64,000 bases of DNA from Clytia hemisphaerica. Taxonomy: Eukaryota; Cnidaria; Hydrozoa; Leptothecata; Clytiidae. The position numbers and the translations under genes were made by a program. The stretch is from positions 310,001 through 374,000 of the forward strand of contig CACVBU010000726.1 in NCBI GenBank assembly GCA_902728285.1, in the 5' to 3' direction. The notes beneath the pieces are model-generated. The model saw nothing but the letters and a program-made list of their open reading frames with translations. It searched no databases and was not told the origin of the DNA. This document shows, one piece after another, positions 1 through 13,636 of this stretch. Every line of letters begins with the position of its first letter. Position 1 is the stretch's first letter.

Positions 1-165
1 CGAACGGACGAACGAACGAACAGAGGTTAATTTATAGGACCTACAGCCCACAGGGGTAGGTCCAAAAAAAACATTACTATTAAAACGGCGTGAAAACCTG
101 AAAACTAATGTGACAGTTAAGAATAGGCCCAAGGAACAAACTTGGGAACAAAATTTTAAACTCAC

Positions 166-3100
166 TTGGCATGGTGCGTTAATCCTGGTGACGTCCCTGG
201 TCGCCCTTCAATACCAACCGCACACTGAAAAGAAAATGATAAGCATCTTCAAAAGATCGTTTATATAGAATTAAACTTGAGAAAACATTTTAAAGTATAT
301 TTCAAAAAGGTGTGCAGTGTTTTTATTTGTTGGCCATAACTTCCCAACCAGTTCATGTTCATTGGTATCGTTGGAAAGGTATCTAAATGTGCTTATAGTT
401 TTCACTACTTGGTTTTTAAAATTCGTGCAAGAAAGTGAAAACAAGACAAAATTTTGCTACTTTTGATAGAGAGTTGCTACGAAAACGATTTTTATATCAA
501 TGGAAAGCTAAATAATACGCAGACAATTAATTCTTCAGGTGATTTTGAGTTACCAACAATGAATCAAGAAATGACTACATACGCGAGTTTCGACGCTGGT
601 CCAACTATCATCACTCGCTCCTTCGTCTTCTCCTTCTGATTTTCGTTTTTTACTGAAAATAGAAATGGAATAAAAATTATCTATAAATAGCTAATAGCAA
701 CAGCTTAACATTTCTAATTAAATTTTTTATCAGCCGTCACTGCTTGAAAACCCAAGAAAAAGCATACTCACGTTTTAGTATTAGTTTTCGGGGGTTTAGG
801 AGTTGAGGGGATTCCACCTTTAGCTTCTAATGTTTTCTTCAAAGTCTCGATGTCGGTGAATTGAACACTAGTACCACCTCCTCGAGTTTTCATTACTTCT
901 CCCTGAAAATTGAAAGAAGTGAGGTAGGTCATCTCTAAAGTACGGATGAAAAGTGGCTGCTGATAACCCCATGTTGAAATTTTTTAGGCACTGAAGCACA
1001 AATGCATCTATGAAGAAAAAAATTAAGGAAGTACCTTGATTTAATATATTTTTCTTCAAAAATTAAAAACAACCATTACAGTGTTTCACACACAAGACGA
1101 TTATCAGATGTGGATAAAAATTACTATAATAAAGAAGTACCTTAATCAATTTAGTTTCGATTTCACCGGAAGAATCTTCTTCTTGATGCGTCAGGATGTA
1201 GTTCGGTGTTGACTGAAATCAAGAACGGGAAACAGTCGAATACAAAAACATATAAAGCAATGCCCAGCAACTGACATAATATAATCAATTCTTATGAACA
1301 CTAATAAAGAGACTTTCAACACAACGAGGGACTTCTGGCAGAACAATTTGACTCTCAAAACAACTGATATAACTTGAAAATGACTAGGAATAGAAAAAAA
1401 ATGAATAAACTGCAAATTTGTCTCCTTGCTACTGACAAAGCAATCTTACTGGCATGTTCCAAATGTGCTATAAAAAAAAAGAAATAAACCGTGAATATTA
1501 TCAGGACCTGCCTTCTACTGAAAAAAAACAAATAATTTCATGTACAGGAATCATTGTGTTCATGTAATGGAAATAATTTTCACCCATAGGCTCATCAATT
1601 AGTAGTGGGATAGAACGATGAGAAGAAAAGGGTGTTTTAAAATATTCGAGTTTCGCGAGAAAGAAATTCAATAAAAAAATTTATTTTACACAATACCTTG
1701 AAATCTTTAACTTTTGGCATATCCACCGTCTTTTTGTTCTTCAAGTTTGGCTGCATTACGGTATCTGAATGGAAAACCAACAATAGTAAATATATTATAT
1801 TCTAATCATAAAAAAGTGACACTCAGTCCTTCTTTGGAAGGTATTACTTTTTGAAATGTAACATAAAAGAAAAAGTTATTACTAGTAGCAAGTGTCTCCG
1901 TGGGTTTATGTTCAAGCCAGTAATCAGAAGATCTTGATCGTCGATGTTTGGCGCGAACTGGGGCAATATCTTTATTCTGTAAAGAAAGTTTCACTCCTTT
2001 ATGACAATACTAAGTTTAAATTGGATTAAGACTAAGTTTGTTTTTGACACTATGCTCATTTATTCTACTGGGATCTTCTAAGTTGTTTGTGTATACAGAC
2101 TTGAAAAAAGACATGTATGTCTCGATTGGGAATACAAATTGGCATTAAAACTGGCTTCAAAAGAATACCAGCATCGTTGTCAATCTATCTCGCCAAAGCT
2201 TATATCCTTTTAAATAAGTAATTTATAACTTCCAAAGGTAGCTGACCATAAAACATCTAAAAAATAAATTTTCAGCGGAAAGTTTCTCCCTTATAAAAGC
2301 TTACTTACCCTTCCTGCAGAGGGTGGAGGTGATCGAGATCGAACTTTCTTCTTTCCGTGAGGCGTTGCATTGGTGGTGGTTTTCGTACGTGTATGCAGAG
2401 GTTTGTTAGCTATGGGTGGTCGACGTGACGATTTGTGAACTGCTGGGTGCGGGGCGGAAGCAGGCGTTTGTGGGTAAGCTCGAAGAGGTGCCTCTTCTCT
2501 TATCGATTTCTTCACCTTGCCTTGGTTCTCAGCAGGAACATCCAAGTGCTGAAAGTGTTTCAAAAGTAGTCGAAATTTGTAGAGATTTTTACGCACTTTC
2601 AGCCGAATATAAAATACTTTATGACGCTGATGAAACGTCAACATTAAATTGTTGTCCACAACTAAATAAGAGAATGCTTAAACTTACTTGGACGACGTTT
2701 CGAAGTTGACGGAGTTTTTCGGATTTTTCAAAGATGTGTCCTTCCATTTCCATTTGTGTTTGTTTTACACGTTTATCCTGAAGTAAAAAAGTTTTCATAA
2801 AAATGAAGCCAAAACGTTAAAATTTCATACGTCGACAGGAAACTTCGCAGTAAGATGACCATTTCAACAATGTTTGAGAAGAAAACCTATTGCATGGATA
2901 ATATTAGCCTGTACCAAACTCTTCTTTGCTGACTGAAAAGATAACTCGAAGTTCGGTTTGTTCGGTTAACATTCCGTGTCTCGCACTTTTTTCCACAAAA
3001 CTCTGTATGTCTCTGTGGTGGAGCGTAGCTATTTTTAGCATTCAATCTATAATCATGGTCGAAATATATTGAGATTTTTAACGTTTTTCAGAATTTAAAG

Positions 3101-6100
3101 TTCGGACGAGAATCTGCGAGAATTGCTATTTTAGCACTTCCACTTTCTTTCATTGAATATTTCGATTTTATAGGGGTTCGGTGGCTTCTAGGCTATATTC
3201 CAAGCCTTATTCGAGCAAATTTGAGTTTTTAAATCCTGAAATCCAAAGGTCCTAAGTCTTAAGTCTCATGTTAAAACTCAAAGTTAAAACTCTACTTTCC
3301 AACTGTAGTTTAAGGTGCTTAAAAACCATTTGTGGTATTTAAAATTTCGCCGGGAAATCACCTTTGTCTCAAATATTTTGTCTATGATTGTAGCTCAACT
3401 AAAGTGACGTTACTTTTAACGCGTCAATGCAATGGTATCTTTCAATTTTCAAAAGAGCACTCCTACGCTTGTATTTTTTAGGATTTTGTCCCAGAAAATT
3501 GGGACAAACTGAGACACGTAGAATCTCGCTAACCGCAACCAACCGACACACGGTAATGTTTTTTCAAAATATAAAAACGCCTGTGGGTGGGGTGGTACAG
3601 GCTAGGATAATATCTTCGTTTCACTTTTCATAGATATAAAAGTTTATAAAAAAGACTGAAGAAAACATACCATTTCTTTTTCGTAACGAAGCCTTTCTGA
3701 AGATGTTAGATCTCTCAATGCCTATAATGAAATACATATAATATTTTTATATTGTTTGGCAATAACTTAAGAAAAAAACTTTGTTTTAATGCACTTGCCA
3801 GGCTACAACTTGATGACTTTGTTGCACAAAATGGAAAATTTTCAAACGATCAAAAACAAAATTTACCTGCTTCAGTCTCATTTTCTCAGTTCGTTCTTTA
3901 TGGACAAGCTCTCTTTGTTTTTCAAGCTAAAAATGGAATTAACAAATTATTAAATTCAATCAATTAGTCAACTATACTAAAACAATACAAGTTCAATTTT
4001 AATTGAAAGTTTGATGAGCATACCTCAACTTCGACTTGTCGTTTTTGAGTTTCGTAAGTTTGTGATGATCTTTGTAATGTATCGCATTTCTCATTCAAAA
4101 TTCGAATCTTCTTCTCGAACTGTTTTGTTTCTCTTTCTCTGTCAGCAAGAACAGATCTTTGATCGTCCAGTGCTTTCGTTAGATCAATATTATCTTGTTC
4201 AAGTTGCAGTATCATTTGTCTGACTTCGTCCTCTGTAAAAGAAGAATGATATATCATTGAAATAAAATCAAAAACCATGGAACTAGATGAATCGCGTTGA
4301 CTGCAATAACACAAAAAGAACCTTGTGCTATCTTTCTATATAAAATGCAGGGACATTTCTCATTATAGTTGATCGAATGTTGTTGCAAATCAAAATATTC
4401 TTCATACGTCTTTGTTTCCAGTCGGTAAACAAGGTTCGCCGCAGTTTTATCCTTTCTTCTAAGTATTGCAGTAGATTGGGAAGCGTGGTCGCGTCATTGA
4501 ATGAGGAGAGCTATGGAAATAGAATAATTTGATCAAAAATTGAAACGTTGTTCAACAAACACCTTTTTCTAATCATCCTAAAGTTAATAAAAACGCTAAC
4601 AAAAAGAGATCAGAAAAACTTTTATTAGAGAACATAGCCAAACCTAAATTTTGAGGTATAACTTTTATAAAGTGGTCCACTTTTTCAAAATATGACTGTA
4701 AGAGTTGTGAAGGAACAGGAGATGAACTACTAACCTCTAATAACGGCCATGAAGCAAATTGTTGAACTGTTCTCATCAAATCTTCTTGACTTCCAAGGTC
4801 TAAAGGAAAATATATGGTGGTCATAATCACGACGGTTCAGGATGATTGGGCAAGTTCAAATCAAATCAAATTTTGCGTCCACAGGTCATTTTTGACTAAA
4901 ATCTGATCGATATTGAACGAGCAATTAAACATGCTAAAAGCCTATACACTTATCATAATTCTAAGAAACGAAATGATTTGACTTACCACTACTTAATCCA
5001 TCTGACACATCCTCCACCACATTCTTAAACATCTTGCTGGCTGGAAATAAAGTAAAAAATAAGTGTGGTAGTCCAGGGGAGAGAGGTTTCTAAAAACATA
5101 ATATCATAAAAATGAAGGTGACAACGATCAGAAATTTTCATACCTTTTCCTCTACCAGGTGTAAGTCCAAGATCAAACCTTAAAAAATTTAAAAACAAAT
5201 TAATTACATTTGCCCAGCATTTAACAGCTATCAATTAGGGCAATAGCTTAATATTGAAATGAATCGAAATGAACAAGTAAATTATTTATATAACAAATGA
5301 TATATCGCCTCTAGATCCCATTAAATCTATTCATTTGAGTCATTTAGAAAAGGGTGTTAACCAAAGTAATAAGTTACTTACTTGACACCCTCTGATCTGG
5401 CGACTTTCACTTCCTGAGTCATTTCAGCAAATTTCACAACGTGCTGTAAAACAAAGATACAAAATTACATCTACCTTATTACACGAAAGTAAGTAGACAC
5501 GGCCTTGAAATTAACACGCAAAAAATTAACACAAATTTTATTGCTTTTTCAAGGAGACCACAGCTGGTTTTAATTAAGAGTCTTTTTATTAACACAAAAT
5601 TTTTCAGTTCGTGTTAATAAAATGACTAGTAATATATTAGTGTAATAAGGTAAGTCATTACCATTAAGTTGTAATCTTGATTAATTTGAAGATGGTATTC
5701 TTTTTTTTGATAATAATATTGAGCAAATACTTACCACACTTTCGTCGAAGTCAGCAGCACTTGGATTCAAGCAAACTATCATTCGAACCTAAATAGTAAT
5801 AGTAATAAGGGTTGAATTATTATAGGCGTTTGAGAAAAGAGACATGAAGAGATATACTAATCACCAATACTAAAAAAAGCAATAGTGAATACAAACCTTC
5901 CCGTCGCCATCAAAGTAATTTTTGTAAAGATGTGTAAGTTTTGAGTCACGATATGGCACCATCTGAAAGAAGAATTGAAACCTTATAAGATCAAGGAATG
6001 AACAAAGACGCTTGTTATTTGGTTAGGGGGTGGTTAAATTAAACTAAACTATTTACTGCACTAGATACAATTTATCTCATAGGAGAAGTTCCACTTATTT

Positions 6101-9100
6101 CATGGCATCGACAGATTATCATTGCTACCTTTGAATTGCCACCACTTTCTTGGCTCTTTTGGTTTTCTCGTAAGGTTTCGATGCAAGATCGCAAAGTCAT
6201 GAGAGAATTGTTGATGTGCCCTGCTTGTCTTATCCTATCACCATCAGCTTTGGTACGACTGGTTCTTTCTGATCCAGCCAAATCACACAAAGATAACTGA
6301 CTGATACCAATTAAATTACGATCCTGAAATTAAAAATAATTTTTTGTTTCAATGTCAACATGCTATTATGAACCATTACAAGATTTGACGAATCTCCAAG
6401 AAAAGTTTCCTTAGGAAATTCAAAAGAAAGTCCACTACAAAAGAATATTAAAATGTTTCACAGTTCCAAGGGAGCTTTGATATATCATATTGCAAAGATT
6501 TTCATATGTTACCTTCATTATTGAGTCTCCATTTGGACCCAATGGCGCTTGAACAAGCCTGATTGTGAAAACACAATGGCTTCTGCTTGATTCTGCATTG
6601 AGCATAGTAAGAGCAGTCTTCCTTCTATTTTGGCCTGAATAGAAAATGTGATTATTGGCTCACGATTCATTCTAAAAATCAGTCATGCTAATTCACTCCA
6701 AACAGAACTTAACAATTGGGAAAATTTTCAATGAAGGAACTGATAACATGTGTGGTTGGGGTGAGTTTCAGTTTCTATTAAAAGAAACCCTAGTTAATAC
6801 AAAAAAAAAAGTATTTCAAATTATGATATAATTGTGTTTTATTACAGTGTGTGTTTATTGTATTTCTGACAGTTTTAAGGTTTTTAGCCAAATTTTATTT
6901 GATTTTCAAGATTATGGTTTATATGGTTTTCAGGTCCTTAGCAACCCTATTATTTTGTAAAATGTAATCTGAAGAAAAGCTTAGGAAATTCAAAGCATCC
7001 TATGAAATTACCTTTCCAGAACAAATCAAAAGCTTCTTCAGTACTTTTCACTTCAACTTCAGTAGAATCATACACAAACATATTTCTTCTTTGATCCTCA
7101 CGTAGAATTTTTGACGATGGTGTTCTAAAGAGAGTAAAATACATGCAATTTATTGTAAATTATTTTGTAAGTACAAAATTAAATTTGTACAATAGGCCAT
7201 TCGGTCCACTTTATCTTAGAAACCAAAGTAATGTGTTTTGATGATTAAGGTGCTTTTTGAATACCAGCTTTTCTTTTGACCCTAAGGAAAATGCTGTACA
7301 AATTTCACGAAAGTTGAAGGATTATATCTAAGTTTCTCCTGGTTATTAATTGATATCCAACAAGAAAATCCTGTGCTTGATAAATACCTATTCTTTATTG
7401 GATCGATGCAACTGTCATCAAGCAAATCAAAAATGGAGTTATTGTACACTTCGACAAAGGAGATGAAAACACCATAATTGTTATCTTCATCAATCTCAAG
7501 ACAAGTGGAGTCTGGGATTCTCATCATGTCATTGTTGTCCATTCTGTTTCTCCTAGAAAATAAGAACAAATTGTCAGTCAACATTTCCTGTAAAGGAAAT
7601 TTACATAGAATTCAAAATGGTGTTGACTTAAAATCCAAACTATTCTCTGTGAATTGGAACATGCAGGAATTATTAGAGAGAACAATTTCAATAATTGAAA
7701 CATTTTAACAAACCGTTTTTGTAAAAAAATCATCAAAATTACTTGCATAATAATAATTGCTTCCAGTTTATTTTCATAATATCTTACATATTTCTCTGTT
7801 GCACTTCAAGCTCACGTTGCTGCCTTTGTGCCTCATCTTTAGCATCAACATCAGCCAAGATATCAAATCCATTGTAGCCGTCTGGTTTAAAAATCTATCA
7901 AAAGGATTAACAAGCAAGAGCTATTGCAAAGAAAGCACTGTAATGTAGAACTCATCCAAGGAAACCCTTTGAAAAATATCTTGTAGAAAGTGAAATATCT
8001 TCCATATACATATATATCCCCTTTGAAAAACTCAGATTAATTTCCACAGCTTTGCAACCGTATATCTACCTTACAAAATCTATAAGAGAGTTGCATCAGC
8101 ATTTCACTAGAAGTTTATGAAAACTTGTTGGCGAAACTTACACATCTGCTTGTTTGAAGCTGGCCAATACTATTAAAGACAACATCCAAACATCTAGGTA
8201 GAACACCGCCATCTGTTGGAGTTCCATTCATTGTGTGTGTCTTTCCTGATCCTGTTATTCCATACATAAAGCACAATCCTGAAAAATATTATGTAGTGTA
8301 AATTTGAAAAGGAGACTTAAAACAAAATATCAGCTTTCCTTTTGATCCAAAGGAAAATATTCTCCCAAAGTTAATGAGTAGGGTATTGGGGAGAAAGTCA
8401 TTTCATTTTTATTTCAAAAAAGTTTACCAAAAAATAAATAAATATTCTTATGTACACATGATTACTATAAGACAGATGAATTCTGATTGATTTGTCTTTA
8501 TGAAGTAAAAAAGAGATGGATTCCAATCAGGGGATTGAGATTGTTGACTTACCATTTTTGCCATTCAACAAATCTTCAACTAGAGGCAAGCCAACATTAT
8601 CAAATAATTCACTTTGGGAAACAGATTCTGTAAAGACCTTGTTGAAAGTGCATTGTATCTGAATAAAGAGCAATAAATTATTGTAATGTATATAATTACC
8701 TGAGCAAGTAATTAAAAAATCAAAAAACCAATAGAAATGCAAACTCTCTGCAACATCTTGCATCAAATAAAAAAGCTGGCCCTCTTTATCTTCCTACCTT
8801 TTCACTTTCAACTTTTTCCAAACTTTTTGTAGCTAGGCATTCAATAACATTAATTCACCCAGCTAGTAATGCAGAAAATAGGATTTTTCTTTTCTAGCTG
8901 GTATGCCAAGGGACAAGAAATCTTACCTGTTCAATCTTTGATTGTGTTTTCAATGTCTGAAAATAGAAAATACAATGGTCAATATCATTACTTGCCATAT
9001 TTCAAATTCATTATTTTGACATTGAGGCTTAATTTATAAAAAGATTTTCTTTTAAGGTGAAAAGTTGAATACTTTGTAACAACCAATCATAGGGTCAGCC

Positions 9101-10123
9101 CAGGTCTAGGTCCAAGGCAAAAAAATAGGTCTCACCAAATATTAAAAGTTTTTCAGCAGCCCGCTATAATAAGTAAAAATCTCTTCAAAAATAACACAAG
9201 CGAAGCGAGGACGAAATTTTAGGCTAATATAAAGAAAAATAATAGAAGAAATAGTCAGCCCGCAGCTTTGCCACTGAAATTCCAGTCCCCTAATATTTGG
9301 CTGTATTTTCAGGTATTTTAGCTCCCGGTTTTCATTTGCATTATTTTGGGTGTAACCCCCCCCCCCAAAGTCAAGGGGGTTGACGATATGCAATGTTATT
9401 GTTTCAAGTGGGAAACAGTGAAAAAGGTTTGTTAGAAAGAATAAGAGAATTTAAACGGGCAATACCTTTGGTGCATTCAACTGGAGATTTCCATCATTGA
9501 AAATTTCAACACAAGTCTCTTCACATTCATCATTAGGAGGTCTTACACGACAAAAGACCTATCAAAATAATAATAACAATAATAGACATTATAACAATAA
9601 TAATTACATTTTACATTTGTGCTGAAACTTCTTCTAGGATGTCAAATGGAAAAGTGACTTAAATTCTTATTTTTTGAATTAGAACGATTAGAAAACAGGG
9701 CTCGAAATAACAGTCGGACATTGGACATTGTCCGACCCAAATAGCTTCATGTCTGACCCAAAAATCATAATTTTCAAGCTAAAGCAACCCTGATCGGACA
9801 TTTTGTCCGACCCACTTGAAATCTTTATTTCGAGCCTTGAGAGAAAAGCTGGGAAAAAACAAATCAAAAACTGTAAAGCAACAGCCTATAAACATTGCTT
9901 GAAACCCCAGGTGCACTTTAGCTAGCTTTGGGGTATGCTCTTAAAAGGACCCCCATCCCCCCTCAGACCATACATACTTTTTGAATGGTCCCTAGCAGAA
10001 ACTGTAGTAAAAATAGCACAAGTCATTATTAAGTAGAAAGAGACCTACCTCTATTGGATCTTGATGCTTAGTTTGAGGTGTAGTTTTTCTTTTTGGAGTT
10101 TTCAAAATACCATTTCTTGACAT
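166..10123 (-). CDS. KIF23: Kinesin-6 family motor, KIF23/MKLP1 orthologue (3' end outside or unresolved)
   Basis: Plus-end microtubule motor; with the RhoGAP CYK-4/MgcRacGAP it forms centralspindlin, which bundles the midzone and drives cytokinesis. Twenty-eight exons join in frame (about 908 residues; human 856-960): 10123-10049, 9558-9466, 8956-8927, 8658-8553, 8278-8142, 7894-7788, 7552-7388, 7124-7012, 6634-6513, 6323-6129, 5962-5897, 5788-5735, 5443-5382, 5178-5144, 5040-4987, 4799-4735, 4510-4408, 4232-4024, 3926-3867, 3721-3671, 2777-2688, 2548-2309, 1976-1883, 1764-1697, 1212-1141, 902-772, 652-583, 224-166. Motor: P-loop GITGSGKT (about 108-115), switch I NAESSRSH (288-295), switch II DLAGSE (330-335). 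It has the MKLP1-type long insert before [13 protein letters not shown], then the CYK-4-binding neck, a coiled coil (about 528-664), a basic Ser/Arg/Pro tail, and HRRSRS (755-760), equivalent to the human Aurora B/14-3-3 site. The [15 protein letters not shown] and WTSVETR tail blocks are also conserved. The exon after 166 is not identifiable; the last coding bases may lie beyond the edge. Confidence 0.95.
9696..9839. mobile_element. 144-bp hAT-like MITE in KIF23 intron 1
   Basis: The ends CAGGGCTCGAAAT and ATTTCGAGCCTTG form terminal inverted repeats (the second reads CAAGGCTCGAAAT on the other strand). The interior has a repeated TCGGACATT / TGTCCGACCCA motif. Flanks TTAGAAAA and AGAGAAAA match at 6 of 8 bases, as expected of a decayed 8-bp hAT target duplication. 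There is no coding capacity. Confidence 0.6.
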
Positions 10124-10627
10124 TGTGACTATTTTAATTTTCTATAAGAATATTATGATAAAAGAATGTTGTAGTGTACACAAACTTTTAAAATGTATTG
10201 CATCAAGTTGCATTCTTTAAGTTCCAACCAAGTTCAGGTAAAATTCCAAGCACTTCAGTCAGTGTCCATTTCCTTGATTAGTAATTGAGTTTTGACAGCT
10301 GAACTGATTTTAAAAGGTTTATGTTCAAGAAATAAAGTGTAAGTGTAACAGAAATTAAACTGGTTTGAAATGGCAGAGCGTAATTAATATTAAACAAAAA
10401 ATAAAAAAAAATGAATTTGATGGATTCTCAACCATAAAAAGAATATTTTCATACAGATCTTTTTGAAATTTTTCCTAAAAACTGGGTTTCAAAGTTTTTT
10501 TGGCAATTATATCTTAGTAACGGGGCTGAACGAGGTGCTTAGTTAAAGGGTCTGTGTAAAAATCAAATGTCAGATCCCCCCATTTTGATTGAACCAACAA
10601 AAAGGAAACTTTAACAAAAAATTGAAG

Positions 10628-11250
10628 AAAAAGATTTTGTTAAAGATTTGGGAGTCCTAATGTCCAACGATTGTCATGTCAAAAATCGGATTGAAACAAC
10701 TATTGAAAAAGCAAAAAATATTCTTGGACATTATGAACCTTCACTTGCCACTCAACCTGGCTCATCTCATACTATGCTAACTCTATAAATCGCTTATTAT
10801 CCTGATTCTGGAAGACTGCTCAGTTCATTGGAGCCCTTGTGCTGTCAACTGCTGTCAACCTTATTCAAAGACTTGACGGGATACAGAAATCTTTTTTAAA
10901 GCAAATAAGAGGAACATCTCAAAATTACTGGGAAAGTCCCATGCAGCTCAAGATATACTCACTTCAGAGAAGGAGAGAACGATATAGGATCATATGCACA
11001 TTCTAGAAAGCATAGTACCAAACATCAATGATAGCCTCAAAGCAAAAGAACACCTGTATCTAGGACGAATGTGTGTTACCAAGTACATTTGTCCAAATAA
11101 TTCGAAATCATGTGACAGCACCTTAGCAATACAAGGTGCAAAGCTGTGCATGCTCAATGCAATGCCAAAGTGCATTAAAAAATTGAAAAATGTTCCAGTT
11201 GATAAATTCAAAACTGCACTGGATAAGCACCTTAACACAACCTTAACCCT
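10628..11250 (+). pseudogene. Decayed non-LTR retrotransposon: C-terminal reverse transcriptase remnant
   Basis: Conceptual translation across frames recovers the end of a LINE ORF2. First comes KDLGVLMSNDCHVKNRIE with EKAKNILG (the post-catalytic DLGV...KA..LG block of CR1/jockey-type reverse transcriptases). It is followed by a tyrosine-leucine/His-Trp-Ser-Pro region, then the terminal block from 10994 that ends in NVPVDKFKTALDKHL, typical of the LINE C-terminus. Several stops and frameshifts interrupt it, so it is dead. The catalytic YxDD region is not present, consistent with 5' truncation. The strand is that of the remnant. Confidence 0.6.
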
Positions 11251-12445
11251 GTCGGCTGCACTCCTGTTCACTTCAACCTATCAATTACAGCCGGCAATAA
11301 GCCATTACACAGTTTGCCAGCAACATTTTTGTAAATTTTATTTTTAGAAGAGGATTTGGCCTAAGGGGAGACAACAAAGAGAAGTATCCCGCAATTTGCC
11401 GGCAACAAAGAGAAATTTGTTTACAGATTTTGGCAGCATTTTTTCCACCCTATAACAGCCGAAAAGTTGCCGGCTACTGTTACCAAACAAATAACTAGCT
11501 AATTGTCGGCACAAACAAAGCCCGCTAGTTACTGACAGGAATTTCATACCCTTTAAATCGCTTGTATGGTCAAAAATTTCCTGAGATTAATTATGTTTGC
11601 ATTAAGTTAAATCAAAGTGTACTCACACAAACGGACATTTGAAAAAATTTTCAACTTCTTTTTCTTATGCTATTTTTTGAAAAAAAAGATACCCTGAAGT
11701 ATCTGAATATGGTGTAGTTTTTTATTTTAGTACTTCTATATTATATTTTATCTTTAGTCAAAATTTATGGTCCTGTTAATAGATTTTTAACTTGTCAACA
11801 ATGAAAAATTGGGTCTTGCTTAAATATTTGACCTACAAAATTGAAAATTTCTCTTCCATAGCTATAACTTTAGATTTTTTCCAAGCTACTGGAACTACAC
11901 ACTAGGTGCGACACAAAAAAAGTTTCTCTCTTTTAAAAACTAATCTTCTCAAAATCTAAAAACTTTATGGAAGAACCATTCTTATTTCATTGGAAAGAAG
12001 AAAGATTGACTTGAATTTTGATGGTTTATTTATTAAATTTATATAATAAATAAAAAATTTTAGATAAAAATTATAATTAGCTGTTTAAATGACCTTCGTT
12101 TAAACGAACCTGGTTTTGCCTGCGTTTCCTTAAAGTGGAAGGTTTTTTGCCAAAAAAAAAAAAGATTGCTTTTAAAAGTCAGAACAGAAGCTGAAAAACC
12201 CACTTTCCCTAACCCTTTGCTGCAGGCAAAAGGGCATTCCTTTACCCCCCAAATAGTTTGATACACAGCGATGGCAGCGCACATTTTCCCAGACCATTTC
12301 TGAGAAGTTTGAATTACAGGGAATGTGTGTTGATTTAATTGATCATCATTATATACGTTCAATTCATTGATTCCAACCCCTGTCTGAGAAAATCTTTCTT
12401 TTGTTTTGATTTCCATGAAAGAATCATTTTCTGGTTTTCATGTTA
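11251..12445. other. Gene-free stretch
   Basis: No gene is seen. Around 11280-11540 there are several variants of a GCCGGCAA / TTGCCGGC motif, possibly the 3' tail of the adjacent retrotransposon remnant. 12060-12445 is repeat-like: its right end (about 12395-12445) is shared in inverted orientation with 41143-41215. Confidence 0.4.
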
Positions 12446-13561
12446 CAGTCGAGGATTATACCCTAAATAAGAGAATACCCAAGTTAGAGGATTACCTTAT
12501 TTAGGAGATTTTCAGTCTATTTTTTTAAGGGAACGTTACCTAAACTAGGAGTACGTTTCACCAATTTACTTCAGAGCAGACTATTTGCACAATATGAAAA
12601 TAAGATCACGTTAAAGAACACGTTTCCGTGATTCCGATGACCCAAAAACCAAAATAAAATACCTTTTCATTCTTTTTCAAACTTCGAAAAACCATAAATA
12701 GTCTCATTTGCATGTGTTGACGTAATTTTTAAACTTTCACTCTCTGTTTGACCGCGCTTAAATATGTTTCTTAAATATGGCCCGATCTATATTATTACTT
12801 TTCATGAAATTCTCATGACCAGACGATGTCAATCGAACAAAAATTGCAATCGAACCAATCGAACGAATAATTGCGATTCGATTGTCGAATGTAATCGAAT
12901 CTCAATCAAACTGCCGATTCCTGGGTAATATTCGATTGTGTTCGATTGCGTTTGAGTTAGGTTAGATTGGTTCGATTAATAGTTTATGTTCCATTGCTTC
13001 GATTACGATTATGTTCGATGAGTCTGATTGCGATTAAGCTAAATTGGATCACTTTGTTAGAGCTTTTTAGCATGGGCGGCTGAGCGCTTATTAAGTATCG
13101 TACGAGAGCGAATAAAATCTAAATAATTCGAACGACTCGAACATAATCGAATACAATCGAACGTAATCGAAGCAATCAACTGGCAAATCCTGGGTAATAT
13201 TCGATTGCGTTCGACAATCGAACTGCAATTATTCGATTGTGTTCAACTGCGTTCAATTGATTTGGCGTTTGATTCGTTCGATTGACACCGTCTGGTCATG
13301 ATGTAGATCAGCCTTTAGATTTATAGACCCTACCCATCCTAGGTCCACGAAACATAAGCAGAAACTCAACCAAATTTTGCTAGAAGGGAGAAAAAAACAT
13401 GCTGAGTTGATCTATGAAGTTCAAAACTTGCGCAAAATGATGGGAAGGCCAAAAATTAACAAAGAAAGGAAAGTCTCCTAGTTAAGAGAAAGAAATCTCC
13501 TACTTAAGAGACCTTCTCTTAAATAGAGTATATCTCTTATTTAGGGTATAATCCTCGACTG
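12446..13561. mobile_element. 1.1-kb inverted-repeat DNA transposon (non-autonomous), 5-bp target duplication TGTTA
   Basis: Left end CAGTCGAGGATTATACCC and right end GGGTATAATCCTCGACTG are perfect inverted complements; the similarity continues through CTAAATAAGAGA. The flanking bases TGTTA are duplicated at 12441-12445 and 13562-13566. A related unoccupied sequence at 41143-41215 (opposite strand) has the two flanks joined with only one TGTTA, which defines the insertion boundary. No transposase ORF remains. A second element (12819-13295) is inserted inside it. Confidence 0.75.
12819..13295. mobile_element. Nested MITE with CCAGACG termini, filled with ATTCGATTG repeats
   Basis: Inverted ends CCAGACGATGTCAATCGAAC and its near complement (TCGATTGACACCGTCTGG) are flanked on both sides by TCATGA. 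The interior is almost entirely degenerate copies of ATTCGATTG / CAATCGAAT. Relatives with CCAGACAATCTCAATC ends occur at 49214 and 50556-50711. Confidence 0.65.
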
Positions 13562-13636
13562 TGTTACTAGATGCTCTTTTAGAGCTTTAGAGCTACTCTG
13601 CCTCAGCTTTTTTTATATTGAGTTGATTTTGAATTC

